From Augochlora pura (taxonomy: Eukaryota; Arthropoda; Insecta; Hymenoptera; Halictidae): a DNA stretch of 64,000 nucleotides. Below are positions 1 to 11,500 of the stretch, one piece after another. Numbering within the stretch: the stretch's first letter is position 1; every line of letters begins with the position of its first letter. A program made the translations under genes and the position numbers. Where the stretch lies: positions 13,178,545-13,242,544 of the forward strand of contig NC_135775.1 in the NCBI RefSeq assembly GCF_028453695.1. Direction: 5' to 3'. Under the pieces are notes generated by a model. The model was not told where the DNA came from. It did no database searches and saw only the letters and a program-made list of their open reading frames with translations.

Positions 1-2925
1 TGTATCAAACAGAAGTTACACATTTTTTAAGCAAAATAAAAATCGAAATAAAAATATAGGTTTACGATGGAAAAGCAAGATAGCCTTAAAATAACTTTCG
101 TAATGTCTACGCATACTAACTTCCACAGAATATTAACAGACATCTGTCAGTCTCCTTTTTCATTCTTTTAAATAACGCGTCTACGAAAGTTTTTACAATT
201 TCAACTTAAACAGCATATTCTGTATATCCGTTTTATTTAATTAGCTATTTCTTACGAGTACAGTCGTAATGAAGAAGTGATAACATTTTCTGTTATCACG
301 ATTTCATTCGACAACAGCAGTTATTAACATTTCCATACATCTTTAGCAGAATTTCGTGTGAATGTCCTCGTTTAAGTTGTGCCTTTCTATTATAAGTATC
401 GAACAGAGATCACGGTTGGAAGAAACATGGTCTTTATTTCGACGCGTGGGGTCGTTGTCATCTTTTCCATCTTACGTCGATTTCCATGACAATGAAATAC
501 CAGAACGTCTCCAGTGGAATCTCGATGAAATATTTCTGGTGGAATTTGCAGAAGGTTCCGAATGACAATAGCGGAATGAGGTCATCCCGCACTTCACTGT
601 CGTCATCGACTTACAAGAGAAGGAATGAGAAAATACAGACATTGACAAAAATTGGGATACTTGGACACGATCTGAGATTTCGGAGAGGCGAACTCCGATA
701 GACGCGGAGAAGGAATAGTTGGATTTTACCACAGTATGATAACATCAAATTGTCCCTTAACTTCAAATTGAAGGTGTCTGTCTACTAGTGCCACTACAGG
801 CTTAAGATATTCATCTTGTCAATTTAGTTGTAAGTTTATTATTATTCTGTTTCCTACATTAGAACTACCGAGCGTCAGACGCAATTTATTTAAACTTCAT
901 GCAATTTTTATCAAAATACAGTGTCTAAAAGTCACTCACAATCGGAAAATGAGAGTCTTCTGAGGTATTTGCAATCCATGCTTTGTTTTTGACTTATTAA
1001 CGAAACACACTGATCAATGAGAAGTGAGCTTGGCTGGCGTGAGGTGGCCTGTAATCCATAAACAAAGCAGCGGATAGCTTGTGAAATAAATAATAAAGAT
1101 ACTATAGTTAACTTAACTCCAAATTACTTTAACAATAAATTTGGTCAGTAAACTATACACGTGTTAGTAAACAATAATACTCTCTGTTTCTCAAAATTAT
1201 GAAACTGACTCGTTTGTTAAAATGTCGGGAGAAACAGAGAAGGAAAAGATTAAAAGGTCGTAAAGAAGGAAAAAAATAATCTGTATTTAAGAAGATTTGA
1301 TTTTTTATTACGATATGACTTAATAAATAGTTCTATTTTCAAAAAAAGATTGTATCAAACGACGATTGTAATACTTTACTCGGTCTCCATATTTTGTTAA
1401 TAGCTTAAACATTACTTGTCGTAAATCGAAAATGTCACATAAAAAATACAAATTTTACTAAGCAATTACAGTCCTTGTTTCTTATAATGATTCTTACCCG
1501 CTCAATTGAAATTATCGCTGTGATATAAGTATTATACATACTGAGAGTAAGTGGAAGTAGCTTAATGAAGGCTCTTTCGTTGGTATATAGCAAGTAAAAC
1601 AAAAGGTAATGAAATGAAACTTGATTACGTAGTTTTTTACTTTTACTGTTAAGACGCTTGACGTTTTCAGAGTTGAGTTATGAGCTCACTGGTTGCTTCT
1701 GATAATCCGAATTTTCGTTCACTGATTGTTTAGAATCATTGTTTAGAACTGTTGTCCATTTCTTCTCAATTCAAGAACTGAAAGTAATGCGAACGGTACT
1801 ATTATTGAAGTAAATAGCAGTTCTGGACAATAACAATCTCGCGGAATGGCCTTCTTTACAATTAGAGTTTTTGCAATTGTCTAATCATTTGTTGCAGACC
1901 GTAAACCTTCGCTTCGGGGCTAACTGATTTTTCTATTTAATTCATAACTAGACTGCGGATTTTATGAATTTATGACAAAAATGGACGAATGAAACCGAAA
2001 AAAGTGTACAGATTGAAAAAAGCTAAGAATGTTGGTGTACTAATTTCATCTGAAAAGCGTTATTAAATAAAGAAAGAGAATTATACTTGGCGCAAAAATC
2101 TTTTCTTTTGCATAAAGATCCGCAGCCTACTCATAACTCTGTTACTGATACTATACCGTAACAGTTAATTAGTTTCTTGTAAAATATCACGTTAATAAAT
2201 TAATTCGTTCCTTCGACGAAAGGCTTAATACGATTTATTAGACTGAAAAAAAGAAAAATAACGACAGATGATCAACTGAATATTAAATTTTCTTTATAAT
2301 TAATTATTTTCTAATTACATTTATGATAATTCTGTAAATATATGTACAAAAATATTAAGTCAACTTATCGGAAATGAGATAAAGCTATCTTTATTTCGAC
2401 TGGTATGTAAAATTATTAAAAAAAAAGTGAGGATTGCAAATTTTCTTCTTTACTTTGTTGTTGACTTCGAAAGGTCTTCGATTGAGAAATTTTCAGGCAC
2501 ATGTTCAATATCTTGTGGATACCCAGGATCTTTCATTGTGCTGGGATTCTGTGAATGCATTTCTGCGATCCTTGACCGTGTGTTCGGAGATTTCCACTAT
2601 TTCAGAGTGTGTATCTCGGATTTTTGCTCGTATGCCGTCGATCCTCGGAATCTTGGAATACTGGCACAGAATTTCCACACTGCAATAGTTCGTTATTGCA
2701 CACGGAAATAATTTAAGTCCATATCACGCAGCGTGCATGGGCTCTATTTTACTTAATCCCTTATAACCCCTTTAATGCGGATCTCGGATGTAGATGAGGT
2801 TGAGCTGCTATTGAGTTACCAGTGGTCCATCCATTAATAGGTCTTATAGAGCTTGCGTTGACTATTATCTGCTTTCGCTTGTCAAGAATTTTTATACGTG
2901 TTTCAATCGTATATTACCTTTACAC
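1..2925. other. AT-rich stretch without recognised genes
   Basis: I see no recognisable gene here. Overlapping short open frames on both strands at 362-735 and two at 2427-2711 match no family I know and are within chance length for AT-rich DNA. The plus frame at 362-565, read on through its stops, has protein-like stretches. This is noted only as a place to search with a translated database search. Confidence 0.6.
919..961 (+). repeat. Short dispersed repeat motif, copy 1 (possible Tc1-like terminus)
   Basis: The segment starts CAGTGTCTAAAAGTCAC and runs through AATCGGAAAAT. A close relative lies at 22527-22565 (CAGTTCCAAAAGTCATTC then AATCGGAAAAT). A CAGTG start after TA is typical of Tc1/mariner ends. 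I cannot find the opposite end, so the class is inferred. Confidence 0.4.
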
Positions 2926-2929
2926 TTAA

Positions 2930-3189
2930 CAGACGGGCCACATAAATTTACGTTTTTCCATTGTGACTTCCTAGAACGGGCTACATTTTACGTTTTTGCT
3001 TGAATTTTTAGTACACTGCGTTAGTTTTTAGTTTTATGCACATGTGTTACTTTTTCTTGGTATCATTAGTTATATAGTACTATCTTTCTGTTGATTCTAC
3101 TGCGCTGTTTAAAACCATACATGTATGTTTATTCGATTCTTATAAAAAGTGACCGAAAACCGAGGAAAACAACAAATTCGAGCCGTCCG
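2930..3189. mobile_element. TTAA-flanked MITE (piggyBac-type)
   Basis: TTAA stands at 2926-2929 and 3190-3193. The left end reads CAGACGGGCCAC and the right end, reverse-complemented, CGGACGGCTCG. The similarity continues outwards (ACACTTAA on both sides), so the true TTAA boundary could be one repeat further out. About 260 bp with no coding capacity. TTAA duplication and short terminal inverted repeats are the hallmark of piggyBac-mobilised elements. Confidence 0.55.
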
Positions 3190-3290
3190 TTAAGTGTTAA
3201 GCTTTTATGTTACATATTATGTAAAAGATGTACCCGCAATTTATTAGTAAAAAAACAAGCTACATAATGTAAAAGTTTCAGATGTCTAAT

Positions 3291-4265
3291 GTAAAGGGGT
3301 ACGTACAGATCTGCAGGTAATATTCACGGATTTGTGTATGTCTTCAACTGAACACAATGTGGAAGTGGGAACAGCGGTGGAAAGAACGTCTAACTCGGTT
3401 TGACTAGACTCAGTTTATTACAATATGACGGACGGTACAAACCCGCGATGCTCGCGTACTGTACACGCCGAAAGCTCTTACTGAACTAACTTACAGACTA
3501 GCCGTTCGCTCGCTCATGCATTCCCACGAAAATCATTCTTTCTCATTCTCACATTTCGCTTTCACTCTAAACTCACTAAATGCATTCACTCTCTGTGACA
3601 CTCGAACCAATCGTCCAAACATCCGCTCGACGCTATCGCACAGCACGCAGCCCGGTCCATTCGTCCAAACATTCTTTCGTCCTAAAACTAAACACATGGC
3701 GGAGACGTGGCGCCGGCTTGTCGCCGCCACAACAATATTCAGCGTAGGTGTTAGAAAATAATACAAAGGATGTGAGGTAGTGGATCGCAACAAATAGGTA
3801 TATTTTAAAATCATAACAAATGAGATTCTGATTAGACTTCGTCGGTTCACTAAAACTATATAGATGAAAAACCCCTCCACCATTTACTAAAAATAGTGGG
3901 ATACTGGGCCCATCAATTAGAACAAATCTATCGGGGCTGAAACGATGGAGGTAGGTTAACAGTCCAACGTTAAAAACGGTAACGCCGCTGACAATGGTAT
4001 TCCTTGTACCCCGTGGGTATTACGGGAAATAGACTGTCGAACTGTTTTAGCTCCCTGTGAGGACTTAGGCCATGTCAAGTACCATTGAGAACGGTATGGC
4101 CACGCTGACTTTCCCAGAAAAGTCAGCCAATACTCTTCAGCCATACCAGAGTCGTAAACTACTGTCAAATAGATATCAAAAAGACTCTCAAAAATGTCAT
4201 TGAACAAATCGACTGCAGCTCAAACCCAAACAGAAGATGACCATACATGCGTCACAACATCTAAC
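3291..4265. repeat. Dispersed repeat family B, copy 1, interrupted by a solo LTR
   Basis: This segment aligns along its length with 50033-50692. Shared landmarks are GCAGGTAATATT near the start, CTGAACMCAA, AATATTCAGCG, GAAAAACCCCTCCAC, GGCCACGCT and AGTCGTAAA. The copy is split at 3357 by the LTR at 3358-3731, after which AATATTCAGCG resumes. On the minus strand (3956-4207) it has an 83-codon open frame that is partly preserved in copy 2 with stops. The family is unknown to me. Both outer ends carry TTAA-like bases, so it may be another TTAA element, but this is weak. Confidence 0.7.
3358..3731 (-). mobile_element. Solo LTR, 374 bp, target duplication ACAA
   Basis: The unit starts TGTGGAAGTGG and ends GCCGCCACA, and is flanked by ACAA at 3354-3357 and 3732-3735. 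The empty site is seen in the other family B copy, where CTGAACCCAATATTCAGCG is continuous. A GTAATAAA signal about 60 bases from the left end, on the minus strand, suggests minus orientation. TG...CA ends with a 4-bp duplication fit a Gypsy- or BEL-type LTR. No internal retroelement sequence is present, so it is solo. The 116-codon minus frame over it is not a recognised protein. Confidence 0.85.
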
Positions 4266-4650
4266 ATAATAAATAATTGTCTATATTGAAATTATTTGAG
4301 AAACGGTAAAATATAGAAAATATGAAAATAAATACAATATGCATTTATCTATAAGAATAATAATGTTTATTAAAAAGCGGAAAAGACTTTTCTTCTTTTA
4401 TCAATTGCATTCTTTGCTTATAATATCACATTTCAAATAATATTAACCCTCTTAGTATCGGCCAAAACAGTCTGGATCTGAGCGAAATGTTTAAATCTCG
4501 TCTGACGAAGTTTGATAAAGTTTCGGAAAGAGATTGCAAGAATTTTGAAAAGTCTGATAAATAAAAGATTCAAAAAGGGAGAAGAAATAAGAAATGAAAT
4601 TATTGTTTAATGAAAATATTAAAGAAACTATCTGTTCAACAATAGCCAAC

Positions 4651-5416
4651 TGTTGTGTCGTATCGTTCGCCTCGTTGACGACTTAGATTTACGACCGGTT
4701 AACGAAGAAAGGTTGTAAGGCTAACTCCGGAGAATCCGTTTATTTACACTTTGTACAGAAGTGATCTTAATTACAAAGGACTTGGCTGCAGTTGTAGCTA
4801 ATCTCGATGTAATTGACGTCGCGATTCACAATAGTTAAATGATTCATTGATCTTGCTACCTCGGTGCAAGAACGATTCTAAACTGGCTGTCTTCGATGTA
4901 AAAACGATTCTAAACTGGCTGCACTTGTTGCAAAAACGATTCTAATCTTGCTGTACTTGTTGCAAAAACGATTCTGTTATTTTGATGTCGTACTAGCTTT
5001 TACGAAAGCTCGGTCGCAGGAGGAATTTGGTGGAAGTGGAAAAAATGTCTAAAGTAGGGATAGGAAGGAACTCTGTGGTAGGGGGTGTTTCAGCAACGTT
5101 TGACAGGGATTTCCTCCAGGTCTGAATTTACCGTAAAAATAGCCGTTCGCGGAACGGTCGCGAGCCTGGCTTGGACCTTCAGGCCTCTGTCCGCGGAGCC
5201 CTTTGGAAATCCCCGAGGTTTATGATGCCAGCGTTCGCTATTGAGACCGAGAACAAGAGATTGTAAACCGATTACCATGCGTCGCGCGAAATATTAAAAT
5301 TACTTGATGGATCGGTTCCTCAAAAATAGCCTTTTACCATTACTAGCATCATAAACTGTAAATTGGCCTTCCTTGTCTGAATGTCGTTCTTGGGGCCCTA
5401 TACCCAGGACGGAACA
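4651..5416 (-). mobile_element. Solo LTR, 766 bp, target duplication CCAAC
   Basis: The unit begins TGTTGTGTCGTATCG and ends CCAGGACGGAACA. CCAAC is duplicated at 4646-4650 and 5417-5421. GTGTAAATAAACGG on the minus strand near 4750 gives a polyadenylation-like signal and minus orientation. It holds a four-copy 32-bp tandem repeat at 4850-4979. The 62-codon minus frame at 5090-5278 is not recognised. The host is the TTAA MITE around it. No gag or pol sequence is attached. Confidence 0.85.
4850..4979. repeat. 32-bp tandem repeat, about four copies, inside an LTR
   Basis: The core AACGATTCT recurs at 4871, 4903, 4935 and 4967, exactly 32 bases apart. The rest of the unit (GCAAAAACGATTCTAAACTG) is well kept with scattered substitutions. 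Its position towards the polyadenylation end of the LTR suggests a regulatory or structural array, but no function can be read from the sequence. Confidence 0.9.
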
Positions 5417-5418
5417 CC

Positions 5419-5438
5419 AACAACGATATATCGTTGTT
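5419..5438. repeat. Perfect 20-bp palindrome at the LTR target site
   Basis: AACAACGATATATCGTTGTT equals its own reverse complement. It begins two bases after the right boundary of the solo LTR, so the LTR entered the MITE at the edge of this palindrome. Confidence 0.85.
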
Positions 5439-5456
5439 CGGTATTAAGAGGGTTAA

Positions 5457-7625
5457 ATAAGTAAGTAGGAAAATCATCATTTTTTAATTGTTTTTTACTC
5501 AGGCTGCAGATGTTTAGAGTGTGGCAGCTTCAAGTGACTTTGGGATCATTGCTTAGGGACTGTGTGGGGCATCTGCAGCCTGTGTGGCCAAATTTCTGTA
5601 GGGAGAAGTTGTCTGTGAAAGATATTTCGGCCTCACAGGAACAAAATGCCATATTTGTATATAAAATGTGTAACAGTACTGTAAACAGTGGAAAACCGCA
5701 ATAATAATGATAGTAATAATAATAATAATAAGATGAAATTCAATTCAAACTAAAGTAGTGTGATATACACGTATTATCACAATGCATTGCGACTGTAAAG
5801 CGTAAAGAAAAAATCGTGTAAATTCTGCTTTGATTTCGTTAATCCTGGAATTCTTAATTACTAATCCAACGAGTCGTTTCGTTTATTCTCATAGTTCTTT
5901 TCCAATCTTTCCGTGTATCGGGCTAGTAGGGCAAGGACAAGTCACCGATCCGTGAAACTAGATCTTGAAAGGGGCTCCAACCATTTCCAAACGGGGGAAG
6001 CTTGAATAAGCGCATGGCAGCATTATCTATCTAGAATATCCAGAATGGCCATTGCACGACCGTAAGTGTTATTCTCGCTAACGTAGCAACCAAGCAGGAC
6101 AAGCTTGGTTAGCCGACCCAAAAGCGTCACGCCAAGCATCCTTTGGCGTTCGGATCACGCGCGGAAAATTAAGTCTGAAATATCAATTCAGGAAGCAGCT
6201 AGGCGACAGCGTCGCGACAACGTCGACAATATTTTTACTTACTTACCATCCATGGCAGCGCTACTTTCTTCACCTTACTCCTGTTTTTCTTCCTCTTTTT
6301 ACCCATTATGTCTTTCTTGGCTAGTAGTCCTTATTGATGATATCGTTTTTCTCCGGGATAACGAATAATATTAAAAATACTGAAGGCAAGTTTCTAAGGA
6401 TTTATGACAGTTCTTTTTTTGTTGCGGATCGGTTGCATTGTCGGAGAAAGTATAGTATCGGAATTAAATTTTTCTGGGTAATCTCCCTGATTGGTCTTTT
6501 TCGATTACTCATTTTTAGATTTATATAAAGTCTGTACTTACAATTACATAATTTTGACGACACTGCAATTATGGAGGAGAAAGATAGATGGATGGATGGA
6601 TGGATAGAGAGAGAGAGGGAGGGAGGGAGAGAGAGAGAGAGAGCAGTTGTTAACACAGTATGTTAAGAATTATAGGAAAGTCTAGAATATATATATGTCT
6701 AGAATTATAGGAAAGGTTTCCAAACAACCCTCAAGCTTGAAGAAATGGGGTAAGTGTGGTGTGCGTTAATTAGTGAAATGCATCAGCATTTTAGATAATA
6801 TGGTAGTTATTTTGAGGAGTGTATCTTTGATGTCGTACTGTCTTATACTATTGCTGATTGAATTACTGTTTATGATTAACCCTTTGCGGTCGTATTAAAT
6901 TTATACATAGATATCATGCTGGTTGGAATTAATAATTGTACAACAACAAGCAGTAATACATAATATATGAAAGTAAGACAGAAAGACAAAGTTCATTAAT
7001 ACATCTTTAAAATTTAGATATATGTAACACAATGACATGTTTGAGTTTTATGTAAAAATAAAGAAAATAAAAAATAAATAAATAGCTCTGTTTGCTTAGA
7101 GCAGACGTGCTGATTCAATGTTAACAAAATAAGTCGTAAAGATAGAATAAATATATCACATTCAAGACTCCGTTTTTGAGAAATATTATTATAATATTAT
7201 TTCTATACTATAAATCACCCAAAATTCATTCATCTTTCAATTCATCTTTCTCTAAAACAAAGCATTAAATGCAAAAAATATTATTTTTATCCTTTTACTC
7301 ATTTTTTTACTCTACTCCACATTTAAAGTAAGATACTTTACTGAGGTACTTACTGAATATACCAATCTCATATTAAAATTGAATATAATGAAAAACCCAA
7401 TACAGTTTTGCAAACTCGTCCACTGATGGAATATTTGCTTCTTCACACGACATTTCCACTTGGTGCATTCTCATGTGTGCACCCTCGCACACACATTCAC
7501 ACGCTCCTACATTCCAAAAACGATCACTCACACGTTTACCTAAACCTAAGGAAACAAACTCACTGGCGCTCATGTCCTTCTCGCACATCGTTCATCGGCG
7601 CCAGTTGTACTTAGAATAGGATCTC
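5457..7625. other. Intergenic or intronic stretch, nothing recognised
   Basis: There is an AAT-rich microsatellite at 5699-5731. A GC-richer segment at 5900-6240 ends one part in a good splice-donor-like ACC|GTAAGT at 6062, but no open frame there supports an exon. At 6879 a lone TTAACCCTTTGCGGTCG resembles the end of a TTAA element, with no partner end found. Otherwise nothing is identified. Confidence 0.5.
6582..6644. repeat. GATG and GA/GGGA microsatellite
   Basis: Consecutive GATG units followed by GA and GGGA units. A simple-sequence tract with no coding meaning. Confidence 0.95.
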
Positions 7626-7651
7626 TTAACACATTGACGCCGACGTGCATC

Positions 7652-7755
7652 ACCGGTGGGTCACACGTGTATGCATCGTGGGGCGGCATGTATTACCGGT
7701 GGGTCACACGCGTTTGTTCCGTGGGGCGGCGTGCATCGCCGTGCGTCACACTTAT
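7652..7755. repeat. 43-bp subterminal tandem repeat, 2.4 copies
   Basis: ACCGGTGGGTCACACG occurs at 7652 and 7695, and a diverged GCCGTGCGTCACAC at 7738, each 43 bases apart. The array lies just inside the TTAA terminus of the piggyBac-type element. Subterminal repeats are a usual place for transposase binding. The same 43-bp spacing recurs in the MITE at 50859-51194. Confidence 0.85.
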
Positions 7756-7879
7756 ATTTCACAAAATAGGCAGTACAAAATAGGTTTATTTATCAATTCT
7801 CAACATTATAAACAGACATTCAATATTAAAAACATAACAATTCAATATTATAAACATAAAATAATTATTTAATTTTTTT

Positions 7880-8497
7880 TTATGTAATTTTTGAAAACAT
7901 GGTGGGCAGAGTGTTGGTTGGCCCCTTAAATCGGTGACAATATGTTTTTACTTTTTTCACCTTATTCGCGGCATACTGCCTACCTTTTATTCTAGACATA
8001 CGTTTATAGCATTCTTTACATCGCTGACTCGTTTTTCTCGCAGGTCCTTGGCACGTCTATAGAAAATGTCTACGTTGTTTGGGCACTGCTTCAGTTTCAG
8101 ATTGTACATTTAGGGGTTCTACTTTACTGAGGAGGTAATCGATGATTTTTTCGCGGAATTTAAAAATTTTCATACATTTGGTACTCCATTTTCTATGTAT
8201 ATACCAGGCATTGACGAGACAAGGCCCGCATATTCATTCAATTACTATTTTTTTATACTACTTTACCGTTCTGCGTAGGCAACTGTAATAAGAAGACATT
8301 TGATCCGATAGGTCAACCCCCTTCTTAGCTTCGTTATAAAGGAATACTACGTCCAGCTTTAATTTATTATTTCTACCCTGAATAATAACACATTTGTGGT
8401 TTTCAGAAGTGCCTAACATGCATACCGGTCTTTTATCCGCTCACTTGAAAAATCTAACGCCGCTCCAATTTTGAAAACACGGTGTGTCTCGTGTATC
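7880..8497 (-). pseudogene. piggyBac-type transposase, C-terminal half, decayed
   Basis: One minus-strand frame of about 206 codons reads as the catalytic C-terminal part of a piggyBac family (DDE_Tnp_1_7) transposase, which cuts and pastes DNA at TTAA. Recognisable in order are ADKRPVCMLGTSE, then YNEAKKGVDLSDQMSSYYS with the GVD..DQ block that carries the third catalytic Asp, then RRTVK followed by a stop and YKK where the family has RRTxKWYxK, then FREKIIDYLLS. The end is the cysteine-rich domain (GPARKTSQRCKEC...YC), which has lost several expected Cys. The frame has four internal stops and no frameshift. At least two stops replace a family Trp. The amino-terminal half with the first two Asp is missing. 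It cannot make a working enzyme. Confidence 0.9.
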
Positions 8498-8505
8498 GAG
8501 AAAAT

Positions 8506-11500
8506 TATATTTCATTCGGTATCAAATTCCACAAAAGTATTTCCCCGATTTTCCCTCGTGATATCTTGAATGTCTACAAAGTAAAATCGTAAATATGATT
8601 GACGACTTATTCAATGAAACCGGGAACCTTGGGCGGTATAATTATCTCAGCTCAAGTTGCTAATACACGATTGATTGCTTTCATATTAAATAAGAGACGA
8701 AGGTTGTAATAACTGTGAGAAGTATTGGAAAGGGCGATAAAGTAATCCTTTACTGCGACATCGCCATTAGCATGCAAAGGATAGGAATTTGTGTGCACTG
8801 AATATATAAAGGTTATTCCAGATGATTCAAGTATCTAGTATTCCATGTTCATCCCTTGCCGAGGCCACGGTCTTTAATTAAAACAGTAAGGTATGTACAA
8901 TACCGGAACAATGGTTAAGTACGACTTTGAGAATATTAGAGAATTGTTCACCAACGAACTAGTCTCGAAAGACGGTTTGTGAATACATAATCTTGCAAGA
9001 ATGAATTGTATCACGTTTTTACGTTACGTTATTCTAGAGTTATAAGTCCCAGAAATTTGTTTTGTTGTGAACTCAATTTCGATAGTTTGTGACGCCGTTA
9101 GCCCGCTTTCGACAGCTTGGCCGAATTACTTGGTTGTAAGCGCGTTAGTCTCATGCAGTCTTGCTCAATACTTCGATGCTGCTGTTATTTAGTATTGTTC
9201 GATCGCTTTTGGTTCCGATGCTGACTTCGATCTCTAGAGTACCTTTCCTCCTGCCCTTCTCTCCACTGACGTAGGAATGTGGAAGGGCTGTGGTTTTCAG
9301 ACGTGGCGGTAAGACGGTTGATTCGTTACCGACCTGCGGAAGGAGGTCTTCGTGTTGTCAAGACGGGGTGGATAAACTCCGCCTCGGTTTTCTAGAACAT
9401 TGGTGGTGAATGGGACAGGAGGACCCTTCAATAACGGTGAAGGTACCCTCTGCAGGTCACCTGCAACTGGTGAAAGTTAGGAAAAAGAAAAATTCTTAGA
9501 TTTTTTCCGGGTCAAGAGGTGATTTTACTGTGCTATTGTATTGCTTGGATATTCGCAAACAGTAGCAAAGACGATGGTTAATAATAGAAAGAAGCACGCT
9601 GGTTGAAGAAGGCATCAAATTATTTTATGAGGATGCTTAACAGATGTGGAGTTCTAACGCTATGATACAATAGCGAACAAATTCCAAAACTGGCAGTAAC
9701 AGAGACGTGACATTGCCTTCATTGAACGAAACATAAATGACAGGTAGCTAACTATAAAATTAACCATTTGTTTTTTTCAAGGCGCGTTGTTCGCATATTT
9801 TTTGAAAAATAAATATGAATTTATATTAATAATAGATTTAAATGGTCGAGTGAAAAAGTTTCGATTTATTACTGCTTAAGATCCTTTTGCGTAAATACGG
9901 ATTTTATACATTTGTAATCAAAATATAACTCAAATTAGTAAATGTAGGCGCAGGAGAGAAAGATCGAGTCATCTATATAACATTGGCTTTAATAATATTG
10001 AATAACTGGTTACATAATACAAGGAATAATATAAGTAAAAAACCCGGTGCTCTTGCACCTTCCACGTGCTATCCACGTGCTAACCTCTGCTTGTTTAAGA
10101 CGCTACGCCACATTCACGTCTATACGCATATAAGAAGACAAAAGACTATCAGTCCCAATTACGGGAATTGTAACTTGTCTTCAGTAAAGATAGACAAAAA
10201 TTTCTATTCGATTCATGTTGGTTGCAATTGAAACAAATTTTTAATTAGCATGAAGATTCGCAATCTATGGAATATCTTGCTGTATATAAGCAAGATGTTT
10301 TAATAATTTTATAAGCATTTAAAATTGATTTTTAGGGGTAAAAACAGCTTACTAAACTGCAGCTATTTCTGAAATGGTTAAAGTTTCCGAAAAATTGTAC
10401 GTTACAGTTTAGATAATAATTTCTAGCTTATAAATTAATAAAATGTTCTTAATTCAAACGTCTGAACACTTGCTAACTGTGATGGGCAGTCATATTAACG
10501 TCTACAAGAAGGGGTTTTGGAATCAGCGAATAAATTCGACATTTTATATGGTTTTCATTTCTAAAAAATTGAAAAGACAAAACTGAAGCTTAGATTTATA
10601 TTCTTTTAGAAAGAGTAAATCTTTTACATAATAATTACCTTAAACTAATTTTTTAACATCTTCTAGACTACTTTAAAACAAATTCATCCACAAACAATAC
10701 CGTTTCTCTATAAAAACATTAAAAATTAATTATAATTCTTATGTTATAAAAAATAGGGGAGATACAGATCTACATAGTTAGCCTGTTTCAGTTGGGACAC
10801 CTTGTATACCAATACGAATTCATGAAGCAGTAATTGTTCAATAATGCTAGGAAATATTAACACCTTATCGACAGATGATTCAATACTGCGTCAAATTGAA
10901 TATTGTCATCTGTTCAATATCGCGTACAAGAGGCGATACGAATGCATTTTCGACCGCACATTCAATCGTTATCAATTCGTGTTAAATGTTTTATGGTTTC
11001 TATTATACGTTTGATATACGCAAATATATTTAGTTTTCAGTTTACGTTGATTACTGGGTTACTAATTTATCTCGTAATTTATGATACATATAAAAATAAA
11101 AGTCATATTAGAATCTGCTTAACAAGAAATTATAGTAATGTCACTATTAAATATAGTATTAACTTGATTCAAAAAACAATTGTTTGTCTTTTATGTTTCA
11201 GCCGTATAAGATATTCGTATCATTTGCATGTCAATTTTATAAATAACCACTGAATCTGATTACTTTTTTGTTCATACCGGGCAACATATCTAAGCCCGAG
11301 GGAACATTTATCGACAAAAGTTAAAAAACTGCAAACAATTTTACTAAATAAAGAAAATAAGAAGAAGTAAAAGTTAGAAAAAAATAAAAATTAAGAATTG
11401 AAAAATTGCTATGTTAAGAAGACTTATTGCACAGGTAAGTGTAGGTAACGTGTAGTTTATAAATCCTCACGGCACATTGTTTAAGAGAACCATGAATTAT

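Larger units (their letters stand above)
4447..5452. mobile_element. TTAA-flanked MITE, split by a solo LTR
   Basis: TTAA stands at 4443-4446 and 5453-5456. The left end CCCTCTTAGTATCGGCC and the right end, reverse-complemented, CCCTCTTAATACCGAAC form a terminal inverted repeat of about 17 bp with few mismatches. Removing the LTR at 4651-5416 and one duplication leaves about 235 bp, close in size to the other TTAA MITEs in the window. No transposase is encoded, so it would have moved with an enzyme supplied by an autonomous piggyBac-type element. Confidence 0.75.
7630..8505 (-). mobile_element. Truncated piggyBac-type transposon
   Basis: The right-hand terminus of the element (in plus coordinates its left edge) follows TTAA at 7626-7629 and starts CACATTGACGCCGACGTG. 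It is followed by a 43-bp subterminal tandem repeat and then by a decayed minus-strand transposase. The opposite end, with the amino-terminal half of the transposase, is not found up to 8900, so the element is 5'-truncated or replaced by unrelated sequence. Coordinates at the right are where recognisable transposase similarity ends. Confidence 0.8.

Noticed and set aside
9040..9480. Another LTR in a GC-rich block
   Set aside because: Edges starting TGTTGTGAAC and ending TAGAACA can be drawn, but the flanking bases do not match (AAATT against TTGGT).
10903..11253. A 116-codon plus-strand open frame
   Set aside because: It begins with TTG, not ATG, is AT-rich (Ile/Asn/Tyr/Lys) and shows no domain. 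In DNA of this composition several frames of this length are expected by chance.
11411..11440. Start exon ATG...GCACAG followed by the perfect donor GTAAGT
   Set aside because: Only eight codons, no signal peptide and no acceptor with a matching frame found downstream. Too short to support.
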